Shown: positions 25,972 through 33,244 of the stretch, piece after piece
Layout: each line of letters opens with the position of its first letter
How positions within the stretch are numbered: position 1 is the first letter of the stretch
Assembly: GCF_900188105.1 (NCBI RefSeq)
Contig: NZ_FZNP01000029.1
Span: 1-51,982 of the forward strand
DNA from: Actinomadura mexicana
GTDB taxonomy: Bacteria; Actinomycetota; Actinomycetes; Streptosporangiales; Streptosporangiaceae
Length of the DNA: 51,982 bases
Direction of reading: 5' to 3'
The notes under the pieces: model-generated
The model's input: the letters and a program-made list of their open reading frames with translations, nothing else
Told to the model about the DNA's origin: nothing
Databases searched by the model: none
Translations under genes and position numbers: made by a program

Positions 25972-27552
25972 TCAGAACACCGTGCCCACGTCCTTGGCGA
26001 TCAGATCGTCGGTCGCCCGCTCCGCGACCGCGGCGATCGTCATCGAGGGGTTGCAGGCGGCGGCGGTGCCGGGCAGCAGGGCGCCGTCGAGCACGTAGAG
26101 GCCGCGATGGCCCCTGACCCGGCCGGCGAGGTCGCACACGGTGCCCATGGAGGCGCCGCCGAGCGGATGCCAGGTGGAGGGGTAGGCGCCGGTCGTGTCC
26201 GTGAGCACCGACCCCGGGCCGGTGATCCTGGTGACGCGCTCGTTGATCCGCTTGTAGAGCGTGTCGTCGGCGCCCTTCGGCCACTGCAGCACGGCGTCGT
26301 CCTTGGCGGAGTCATAGGCGAACCGGCCGCGCCCCTTGCTCACCCCGTATCCGACGATCATGGTGGACCGGATGTCGGGGAGGGGCGGGAGGGACGCCTG
26401 GATCACCGTGTTCGCCGTCTCGGGGTCCTGCCATTCGAGGCTGCCGTAGACGACCGGGCCGCCCTGGGGAGCGCCGAAGTCGTCCTCGAAATCGGTCCAG
26501 ATGTAGATGCGGTCGCCGTTGGAGCCCCAGCCGGTGCCGAGGCCGTCGGGCATGTCGGGGATCTGGCCCTTCGCCGAGGCGCGCATGAGGAGCCGGGTGG
26601 TGCCGGCGGTCCCGGCCGCCATGACGAGCGCCCCGGCGGTGATGATCTTCTTCTCCAGGACGGTCCCGTCGGTGGCGATCCGGTCGACGCGGACCTGCCA
26701 GCGGCCGTCCCTCGCCAGCGCGACGTCGGTGACGTTGTGCTGCGTCGCGACGGTCACGCGCCCGGTGGCCTGGGCGGCGGCGATGTAGGTGACGTCCACC
26801 GAGTGCTTGCCGCCGTTGTTCACCCCCAGGGAGCAGTCGCCGTTGGTGTAGGACGGCTTCATCTCGCCCTTCAGCTCGCGCAGCGCGAACGTCCAGTCGA
26901 TCGGCATCGGGATCTTCGACGCCTTGTAGCCGGCGCGTTCGACGTGGCGGGCGAAGATGCGAGAGGGGTTGTAGGTCCTGCTGCCGATCAGCTCGTCCGG
27001 TGCGGTCTCGATCCGCAGCATCCGCGCGACGCGGCGGTAGTGGATCCGGTCCATCCGGGCGTAGTCGAGCTGCTCGGGCAGGGTGGCGTTGAAGACGTTC
27101 TCCGCGGGCTGGAGGGTCATGCCCTGGTAGACCAGCGACCCGCCGCCGACGCCGGCGGCCACGATCATGTCCATCCCGTTGCCGGGCACCTGCTCCAGCA
27201 GCCCGGTGTAGTGCGGGAACGGGTCCGCCGGGATCCCGAAGATGGTCGGGGTCGATCCGAGCCAGAACATCCGCTTGTCCGGTGACGTGGCGTGCGGGAA
27301 CGTCTCGGCGTTCGGGCCGGTGGGCCACCAGACGCCGCGCTCCAGCACCAGGCACTCCACGCCCGCCTGCGCAAACCGGAGGGCCGCCACGCCGCCGCCG
27401 AAGCCGGAGCCGATGATGACGGCGCGGTGCTCCTCGCGCGTCACCGGCGCGCGGCGAGATACGGTGGCCCGGGCCGAGGGCGCTCCGGCGGCGGCGAGTC
27501 CGGCGGTGGCGGCGGCGCCCGCCAGCAGGGCACGACGGCTCATCTCGGGCAT
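25972..27552 (-). CDS. Tat-exported GMC oxidoreductase, cholesterol oxidase-like
   Basis: About 526 residues. It begins with a twin-arginine leader (SRRALLAGAAATAGLAAAG, cut near ARA). The FAD-binding fold is AVIIGSGFGGGVAALRFAQAGVECLVLERG. The family pattern GVGGGSLVYQGMTLQPAENVF and the late HPLGGASMGTVCDLAGRVRGHRGLYVLDGALLPGTAAACNPSMTIAAVAERA strongly resemble the VAO-unrelated cholesterol oxidases (GMC type). These oxidise and isomerise 3-beta-hydroxysteroids. The His of HPLGG and Asn of NPSMT fit the catalytic pair. ATG 27552 has GGAG five bases upstream; the frame reaches 27654. It is divergent from a TetR gene that probably controls it. The exact sterol is not determinable. Confidence 0.9.
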   Translation of the reverse strand: MPEMSRRALLAGAAATAGLAAAGAPSARATVSRRAPVTREEHRAVIIGSGFGGGVAALRFAQAGVECLVLERGVWWPTGPNAETFPHATSPDKRMFWLGSTPTIFGIPADPFPHYTGLLEQVPGNGMDMIVAAGVGGGSLVYQGMTLQPAENVFNATLPEQLDYARMDRIHYRRVARMLRIETAPDELIGSRTYNPSRIFARHVERAGYKASKIPMPIDWTFALRELKGEMKPSYTNGDCSLGVNNGGKHSVDVTYIAAAQATGRVTVATQHNVTDVALARDGRWQVRVDRIATDGTVLEKKIITAGALVMAAGTAGTTRLLMRASAKGQIPDMPDGLGTGWGSNGDRIYIWTDFEDDFGAPQGGPVVYGSLEWQDPETANTVIQASLPPLPDIRSTMIVGYGVSKGRGRFAYDSAKDDAVLQWPKGADDTLYKRINERVTRITGPGSVLTDTTGAYPSTWHPLGGASMGTVCDLAGRVRGHRGLYVLDGALLPGTAAACNPSMTIAAVAERATDDLIAKDVGTVF

Positions 27553-27707
27553 GATCACTCCGTTCGGTCGAGCGAAGGGCGGGGGGCGGCCGGCCTCCCG
27601 TGGCGTACGCTCCTTCGTCGGCCGGGGAAGGGGGACCGCGTCGGCGGGCGGCATCGTCGCCGTGGGCCGGCTGCTGGGAAACGTGCGGCGCCGCCTTAGC
27701 GAAACGC

Positions 27708-27726
27708 CACCGTTCTCTTAACGGTG
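27708..27726. promoter_or_regulatory. Palindromic operator between the oxidase and tetR genes
   Basis: CACCGTT-CTCTT-AACGGTG has perfect 7-base arms in the 240-base divergent region. A second partial site with the half-site ACGG lies around GTTACTAAC (27757-27765). This is the expected arrangement for TetR-type control of both genes. Confidence 0.55.
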
Positions 27727-27792
27727 TGCCCATGGTAGGAGCGGGGGCGCGCCGTGGTTACTAACGGAACTGAGTGATTCGCCGGAGAGAAC

Positions 27793-28398
27793 GTGAGCTC
27801 GGATGCCAACCGCGAGGTGAAGCGGCGCAGCCGTATCTCGCCCGACCGTGCGGCCGGACTGTTCGCGCTCGTGCTCGACCGGTTGCGCGAGGTCGGGTAC
27901 GAAGCCCTCAGCGTGGAGTCGGTCGCCGCCCAGGCGCGGATGAGCAAGGCCACCATCTACCGGCAGTGGGGCGGCAAGCCCGAGCTGGTCATCGCGGCGG
28001 TGCGCTCGCTCGGCCCGCTGGACGTCGACGGCATCGACGCCGGGAACCTGCGCGACGACCTGAAGGCGTACATCGCCCAGTACCACCTCATGACCGCGAT
28101 GGACCGCGAGATGAACCGGGCGGTGGCCCATGCGATCCACCGCGACGCCCGCCTGATGGAGGCCGTCCGCCAGGCCCTCGTCGAACCCGGCCTCGCCGCA
28201 CTGGACGCCATCCTGGCGCGGGCCGTCGGCCGCGGTGAGGTCGCCGCCGACTGCCCGGCCCTTCCTTACGTCAAGTACATGCTGATAGGGACGCTGGCGA
28301 GCGAGGTGCACCTCGGCGACACCATCGACCTCGACTTCCTGCGCGGCTACGTCGACCATGTGGTCGCGCCCGCTCTCGGCCTGCCGCCCGCGCGCTGA
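27793..28398 (+). CDS. TetR-family transcriptional regulator
   Basis: A 201-residue repressor with an N-terminal helix-turn-helix: AAGLFALVLDRLREVGYEALSVESVAAQARMSKATIYRQWGGKPELVIAAV. The C-terminal part resembles the TetR_C_16/AcrR ligand domain (VAHAIHRDARLMEAVRQALVEPGL). The start is GTG. It is divergent from the cholesterol-oxidase-like gene, with a palindrome between them, so a steroid-type inducer is an inference. A bidirectional terminator separates it from the next gene. Confidence 0.9.
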   Translation: MSSDANREVKRRSRISPDRAAGLFALVLDRLREVGYEALSVESVAAQARMSKATIYRQWGGKPELVIAAVRSLGPLDVDGIDAGNLRDDLKAYIAQYHLMTAMDREMNRAVAHAIHRDARLMEAVRQALVEPGLAALDAILARAVGRGEVAADCPALPYVKYMLIGTLASEVHLGDTIDLDFLRGYVDHVVAPALGLPPAR

Positions 28399-28594
28399 AG
28401 GCGGGCCGGTCCGGGCCATCGGGGGCCGAGATGCGGCGCTCGGCCGGTCCTGCGTTTGCGTGGGGCGTTGGTTGGTGTGGGGAGTGAGCGCGGGGCGCGC
28501 GGTTCCCGGCCTGCCTTTTCTGCTCCGCCTTGGGGCGCCGAGGCGCCGGGCGGGCTGCCGCCGTAGCCGTTGGTCCTGGTGCGTCTTCTCTGCT

Positions 28595-28621
28595 CTCTCC
28601 GCCAACGCCGCTGGCGGAGAG
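28595..28621. terminator. Bidirectional terminator between tetR and the methyltransferase
   Basis: CTCTCCGCCA and TGGCGGAGAG are exact complements (10 base pairs, 7-base loop). The hairpin abuts the stop codon of the minus-strand methyltransferase gene and follows the tetR gene by about 200 bases. Confidence 0.75.
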
Positions 28622-29653
28622 CTAGTGAAGGTTCAGGTTCCGGTGGTCTTGCAGGAGGGCGGGGATGGGGATGTTGGTGGTTTGGGTGAGCCAGCCGAAG
28701 CCGCCCAGGCCGGCGGGGTCGGTCAGTTCGGCGTCCTCGCCTGCGTGGCAGAGGGCGGCTACGTAGGCGCGGGGGTCTTGGTGGGCCAGGTCGAGAGGTG
28801 GGCGGGTTCCCGAGAGGCCCAGGGCGCGCAGGGCCTCGCGCTGGGTCGTCAGGAGGCTGGACGTCGCGCCGGCGCGACGTCCGGCGACCAGGCAGGCGTC
28901 GAGCGCGACATGGGCGGTGACGTCGCATGATCCGTCCGGGACGGCGGGGACGGTCGCGCCGTCGCGGTAGCCGGTCAGCGACCCGTAGACGGGGCGCGAC
29001 TCGCGGGAGTGCGAGTAGTCGACGGCGAGCGCGAGGCCGGCGGACAGGCGGCCGATCACGGAGGCCCACGCGGCGCAGCGCGGATGCCCGATCTCGGCGC
29101 GGTCGCCCGGTTCGGCCAGCGGCCACCACTCCTCCAGCCAGCCGCGGTCTTCGTCGGACGGCGGCGGCCCCGGTCGCTCGGTGCCGCTGAACGGGTCGAC
29201 CAGCACGGTCCGGATGCCCTCGGGTGTGCGTTCCACCACGTCCAGCGGCACGTTGTCGAGCCACTCGTTCGCGACGGCGAGGCCGGTGATGCGGCCGGGC
29301 AGGTCGGGGCGCCAGACGATCCGGGACGGGACGTCGGCGGGACGCGGCGCGAGTTCCACCGCCGTCGGGACGAGCCGGGCGTCCAGGTCGGGCGGCACGC
29401 GGGCCAGGATGTTGCCCAGCAGGCGGCCGGATCCGGCGCCGATGTCGACCACGTCCAGCCGGTCGGGGTGGCCGAGCAGGGCGTCGACCTCGACCAGCAG
29501 GCGGCCGATGGCGGCGGCGAACCGCGGCGAGGCGTGCACCGAGGTGCGGAAGTGCTCGGCGGGGCGTTCGCGCCGGTAGAAGCCGTCCTCCCCGTAAAGG
29601 GCCCGCTCCATGGCGGTGCGCCACGTCAGCCATCCGGAAACCAGCGACTCCAC
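28622..29653 (-). CDS. SAM-dependent methyltransferase, MidA/NDUFAF7-like
   Basis: About 343 residues. The nucleotide-binding motif is DVVDIGAGSGRLLGNIL, followed by VAVANEWLDNVPLDVVER and GLALAVDYSH, which match the MidA family of protein arginine methyltransferases linked to complex I assembly in eukaryotes. GTG 29653 is the likeliest start; ATG 29611 is an alternative and the frame stays open to 29800, overlapping the divergent kinase. In this window the relation to an orphan nuoD 7 kb away is only suggestive. Target protein unknown. Confidence 0.83.
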   Translation of the reverse strand: MESLVSGWLTWRTAMERALYGEDGFYRRERPAEHFRTSVHASPRFAAAIGRLLVEVDALLGHPDRLDVVDIGAGSGRLLGNILARVPPDLDARLVPTAVELAPRPADVPSRIVWRPDLPGRITGLAVANEWLDNVPLDVVERTPEGIRTVLVDPFSGTERPGPPPSDEDRGWLEEWWPLAEPGDRAEIGHPRCAAWASVIGRLSAGLALAVDYSHSRESRPVYGSLTGYRDGATVPAVPDGSCDVTAHVALDACLVAGRRAGATSSLLTTQREALRALGLSGTRPPLDLAHQDPRAYVAALCHAGEDAELTDPAGLGGFGWLTQTTNIPIPALLQDHRNLNLH

Positions 29654-29765
29654 GAGAGCGACGTTACCGTGAGTGGCGGGTCCGGACGGGCCATCCCTGC
29701 GGCGGACGAGGGGTCCGACCTTCGGCTGATCCCGGAGTGACCTGCTGGTACGTACGCTGTCGAGC

Positions 29766-30935
29766 ATGGTGGCGAGCGCATGGGAGTGGCTGCGGGGCAA
29801 GAAGCCGCTCGTCGACGCCTTCTTCGCGCTGCCGGTCCTGTTCTTCTCGGTGCCGTCGCTGCTGGTGGGGCCGAGCGGGATCGGCGCCGGGCCCTACGTG
29901 CTGCTGACCGTCGCGCTGACCGGACCGCTGGTGCTGCGCCGGACGTTCCCCCGGACGGTCTTCGCCGTCGTCGCGCTGGTCTCCTTCGTCCAGTGCGTCA
30001 TGGGGCAGATCCCGGTGCCGGCGAACGTGGCGGTCCTGATGGGGCTCTACACGGTCACGGCCGGGTGCGCGTTCCGCTGGGGGCTCGCGGCGGCGCTGAT
30101 CGGCGAGGTGGGCTCGGTCATGGTGACCTACCGCTACCCGACCGGCGCCGACGACCGGAAGTTCTCGTTCGTGATGATGACGGTGCTGGTGGCGGGCGTG
30201 TACGTCCTCGGACTGCACATGCGCACGCGCCGGGCTTACCTGCGTTCGGTGGAGGAGCGGGCCGAGCGGCTGGAGCGCGAGCGCGACAACGAGGTCAAGG
30301 TGGCGATGGCGGCCGAGCGCGCCCGCATCGCCCGCGAGCTGCACGACGTGGTGGCCCACAACGTCAGCGTGATCATCGTGCAGGCGGACGGCGCGTCCTA
30401 CGCCATCGACACCGACGTGGGACGGGCCCGGCAGGCGCTCGACACGATCTCCTCGACGGGGCGGCTGGCGCTGGCGGAGATGCGGCGGCTCCTCGGCGTG
30501 CTGCGCGAGAACGACGACGCCGGCGAGTACGCGCCGCAGCCGGGGGTGGCGCAACTGGACGAGCTGGTCGAACAGGTCCGCGCGGCCGGGCTGGCGGTGG
30601 AGTTCGAGGTGGACGGGACCCCCGCGGCCATGTCGGAGGGGCGCCAGCTCACGGTCTACCGCATCATCCAGGAGGCGCTGACCAACGCGCTCAAGCATGG
30701 TGGCCCGCGGGTGAGCGTGTCGGTACGGATGTGCTACTCCGGCGACGCGCTGGAGATCCGGGTGGTCGACGACGGCCGCGGTGCGGCCGCGCTCGACGAC
30801 GGCCGCGGCCACGGGCTGGCGGGGATGCGCGAACGCGTCGCCGTGTACGGCGGCACGGTCGCCGTCGGCCCGCGCACCGGCGGCGGTTTCGAGGTGGCCG
30901 CGATCCTCCCGGTTCGCGAGGAGGTCGCCGCGTGA
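29766..30935 (+). CDS. Sensor histidine kinase (HisKA_3 type)
   Basis: A 389-residue NarL-class sensor kinase. Several membrane helices occupy about residues 17-150. A short coiled region leads to the dimerisation box ELHDVVAHNVSVIIVQ with the phosphorylated H193, and a C-terminal ATPase domain has YRIIQEALTNALKHGG, VDDGRG and GLAGMRERVAVYGG boxes. There is no large extracytoplasmic sensor, suggesting a signal in or at the membrane. The response regulator gene starts 77 bases downstream on the same strand; together they form a two-component system. Confidence 0.94.
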   Translation: MVASAWEWLRGKKPLVDAFFALPVLFFSVPSLLVGPSGIGAGPYVLLTVALTGPLVLRRTFPRTVFAVVALVSFVQCVMGQIPVPANVAVLMGLYTVTAGCAFRWGLAAALIGEVGSVMVTYRYPTGADDRKFSFVMMTVLVAGVYVLGLHMRTRRAYLRSVEERAERLERERDNEVKVAMAAERARIARELHDVVAHNVSVIIVQADGASYAIDTDVGRARQALDTISSTGRLALAEMRRLLGVLRENDDAGEYAPQPGVAQLDELVEQVRAAGLAVEFEVDGTPAAMSEGRQLTVYRIIQEALTNALKHGGPRVSVSVRMCYSGDALEIRVVDDGRGAAALDDGRGHGLAGMRERVAVYGGTVAVGPRTGGGFEVAAILPVREEVAA

Positions 30936-31011
30936 CCGGTCGCGGCGGGCGGGATCAGGGCGTGCGGCGCCCGTCGCCGGACGTGCGGGGAGCCGCGGAC
31001 TGGGAGGTGGC

Positions 31012-31701
31012 ATGACGGACGTGGCGGCGCCCATCCGGGTGGTGCTCGTGGACGATCAGGAGCTGGTGCGGGCCGGGTTCAGGATGGTGCTGGACGCGCA
31101 GCCCGACATCGAGGTCGCCGGCGAGGCCGGGGACGGGCTGCAGGCGCTGGAGCTTCTGCGGAACACGCGGGCGGACGTGGTGCTGATGGACGTCCGGATG
31201 CCGCGGATGGACGGGATCGAGGCGACGCGGCAGGTGGTGGCGCGGTCCGGGCCGAAGGTCGTCATCCTGACCACGTTCGACCTGGACGAGTACGCGTTCG
31301 CCGCGATCAGAGCGGGCGCGGGCGGGTTCATGCTGAAGGACGCGGGGCCGGCGCAGCTCATCGAGGCGATCAAGGCGGTGCACTCGGGGGACGCGGTGGT
31401 GGCGCCGAGCACGACCAGGCGGCTGCTGGACCGGTTCGCGGTGCATCTGCCGGACGCCGAGGAGAAGGCGGTGGGGGCGCTGGAGAGCCTGACCGACCGG
31501 GAGAACGAGGTGCTGCTGCTCGTCGCGCGCGGAATGTCGAACGCGGAGATCGCCGGACGGCTCTACGTCTCGGAGGCCACGGTGAAGACCCACATGGGGC
31601 GGATCCTGATGAAACTCGGCCTGCGCGACCGGGTGCAGGCGGTCGTGTTCGCCTACGAGACGGGTCTGGTGAAAAGCGGTCAAACCGGCCCATCCGCGTA
31701 A
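31012..31701 (+). CDS. NarL/FixJ-type response regulator
   Basis: A 229-residue regulator with receiver and LuxR-type DNA-binding domains. Receiver: acidic pair DD near 14-15, phosphorylated D60 in VVLMDVRMPRMDG, and lysine in MLKDAG. DNA-binding helix-turn-helix: LTDRENEVLLLVARGMSNAEIAGRLYVSEATVKTHMGRILMKLGL. The ATG at 31012 follows the kinase gene with an AGGTGG upstream. Downstream is the chaplin-like gene, a possible target given distance, but no direct evidence links them. Confidence 0.94.
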   Translation: MTDVAAPIRVVLVDDQELVRAGFRMVLDAQPDIEVAGEAGDGLQALELLRNTRADVVLMDVRMPRMDGIEATRQVVARSGPKVVILTTFDLDEYAFAAIRAGAGGFMLKDAGPAQLIEAIKAVHSGDAVVAPSTTRRLLDRFAVHLPDAEEKAVGALESLTDRENEVLLLVARGMSNAEIAGRLYVSEATVKTHMGRILMKLGLRDRVQAVVFAYETGLVKSGQTGPSA

Positions 31702-31861
31702 CGCCTTGAGCCTTCCGTGATCATCATTTGGCGCCATCCTGGGACGCCCGTTCGACCTTCCTTGAAGTGACCGGGTAGCTACCGTACGCGACGCCGTCTT
31801 AGCGGGCGACGTCGGCAATGTCACCTCGGGCACTGCTAAGCCCACGTACGGGAGGACTCTC

Positions 31862-32218
31862 GTGATCAAGAAGCTCGCCGCCACCGGCATCCTCGGCTTC
31901 GCCATGGCCGGCTCCGCCCTCGCAGTGGCGCCCGCATACGCCGCTACCTACGGTGGCGGGTGGGACGACCACGGCAAGGGCCACCACGGCAAGGGCCACC
32001 ATGACAAGGACCACCACGGCAAGGGTCACCATGGCAAGGGCCACGACGAGAACTGGTTCAGCCACAACAAGACCAGCGACAACTTCGGGATCCTGAACGG
32101 GACCCAGGTGATCGCGCCGATCTCGGTCCCCGTGGACGTCTGCGGCAACGCCATCGCCGTCCTCGGCGGTGCGAGCGCCCACTGCAAGGGCGGCTCGTCC
32201 GTCAACTACGGGCACTGA
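31862..32218 (+). CDS. Chaplin-like secreted protein with His-rich repeats
   Basis: A 118-residue secreted protein starting with GTG after GGGAGG. The signal peptide (residues 1-27, cleaved after AYA) precedes 25 residues of D/H-H-G-K-G pentapeptides (36-60). The C-terminus is a chaplin domain: SDNFGILNGTQVIAPISVP, then VDVCGNAIAVLGGASAHC, with the typical cysteine pair. Chaplins are amyloid-forming surfactant proteins that coat aerial hyphae and spores. The histidine block, which could bind metal ions, is not part of ordinary chaplins. The gene has its own terminator. Confidence 0.82.
   Translation: MIKKLAATGILGFAMAGSALAVAPAYAATYGGGWDDHGKGHHGKGHHDKDHHGKGHHGKGHDENWFSHNKTSDNFGILNGTQVIAPISVPVDVCGNAIAVLGGASAHCKGGSSVNYGH
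31967..32041 (+). repeat. Five 15-base repeats encoding H-H-G-K-G units
   Basis: Approximate units of CACCACGGCAAGGGC code for DHGKG, HHGKG, HHDKD, HHGKG and HHGKG. Most differences are synonymous or affect only the third unit, indicating recent repeat expansion. Confidence 0.8.
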
Positions 32219-32252
32219 CACGGCACCGGACGGGTCTGCGGCCCGTCCGCCG

Positions 32253-32285
32253 AGGCGCCGGAGACCGACGCTGTCTCCGGCGCCT
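32253..32285 (+). terminator. 13-base-pair hairpin after the chaplin gene
   Basis: AGGCGCCGGAGAC (32253-32265) and GTCTCCGGCGCCT (32273-32285) are exact complements around a 7-base loop, starting 34 bases after the stop codon. Confidence 0.75.
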
Positions 32286-32470
32286 TCGCGTGCCCGCGCC
32301 CCGACCGGGCGGGGGCGGCGGGTGGGGGGACGGCCGTCTACGACTCAGGTCGTACGCGGGCTGGCCGGATAGCCGAGAGAGTGAGGCGGAGCGTGGCCGC
32401 CGGGTCGATGGCAGGGACGGCGCGGATTCCTAGCGTGGAGCGCGTCCATCCACGACCCGAAGGAGTCACC

Positions 32471-33244
32471 GTGACCAGCACGTTCGCCGAGCCGCCCGGG
32501 GGATCCCCCGCCGCCGGGGCACCGCCGGCCGTCACCGCCGAGGGCGTGTCCAAGGTGTACGGGTCCGGTGACGCGGCCGTCCACGCGCTCCGCGGGGTCG
32601 ACGTCGGGTTCGCCAGGGGCGCGTTCACCGCGATCATGGGGCCGTCCGGATCGGGGAAGTCGACGCTGATGCACTGCCTGGCCGGGCTCGACACCGTCAC
32701 CGGCGGGCGGATCGTCCTCGGCGACGCCGAGATCACCGGGATGGGCGACCGGCAGTTGACGATGCTGCGCCGCGACCGCGTCGGGTTCGTGTTCCAGGCG
32801 TTCAACCTGCTGCCGACGCTCACCGCCGAGCAGAACGTCCTGCTGCCCATGGAGCTGGCCGGGCGCAGGCCCGATCGGGCCTGGTTCGCGCGGGTCGTCG
32901 ACACCCTGGGCCTGCGGGACCGGCTCGGGCACCGGCCGAGCGAGCTGTCGGGCGGCCAGCAGCAGCGGGTGGCGTGCGCCCGCGCGATCGTCGCCCGGCC
33001 CGAGGTGATCTTCGCGGACGAGCCGACCGGCAACCTCGACTCCCGCGCGGGCGCCGAGGTCCTGGGGTTCCTGCGCTCCTCGGTCCGCGAGATGGGGCAG
33101 ACGATCGTGATGGTCACCCACGACCCGGTGGCCGCCTCGTACGCCGACCGGGTGGTGTTCCTGCGGGACGGGGAGATCGTGTCGGAGATCTTCCAGCCGA
33201 CCCCGGACGCCGTCCTGGACCGGTTGAAGGGCCTGGGGGCGTGA
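32471..33244 (+). CDS. ABC transporter ATP-binding protein, MacB/LolD type
   Basis: About 257 residues. Walker A is GPSGSGKST, the Q-loop FQAFNLLPTLTAEQNVLLP, the ABC signature LSGGQQQRVACARAI, and Walker B VIFADEPTGNLD. The exact text matches the LolD/MacB class that powers FtsX-type permeases, so mechanotransmission rather than classical import is likely. The GTG at 32471 has AAGGAG seven bases upstream; the frame reaches back to 32381. The stop codon overlaps the permease ATG by one base. Confidence 0.94.
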   Translation: MTSTFAEPPGGSPAAGAPPAVTAEGVSKVYGSGDAAVHALRGVDVGFARGAFTAIMGPSGSGKSTLMHCLAGLDTVTGGRIVLGDAEITGMGDRQLTMLRRDRVGFVFQAFNLLPTLTAEQNVLLPMELAGRRPDRAWFARVVDTLGLRDRLGHRPSELSGGQQQRVACARAIVARPEVIFADEPTGNLDSRAGAEVLGFLRSSVREMGQTIVMVTHDPVAASYADRVVFLRDGEIVSEIFQPTPDAVLDRLKGLGA

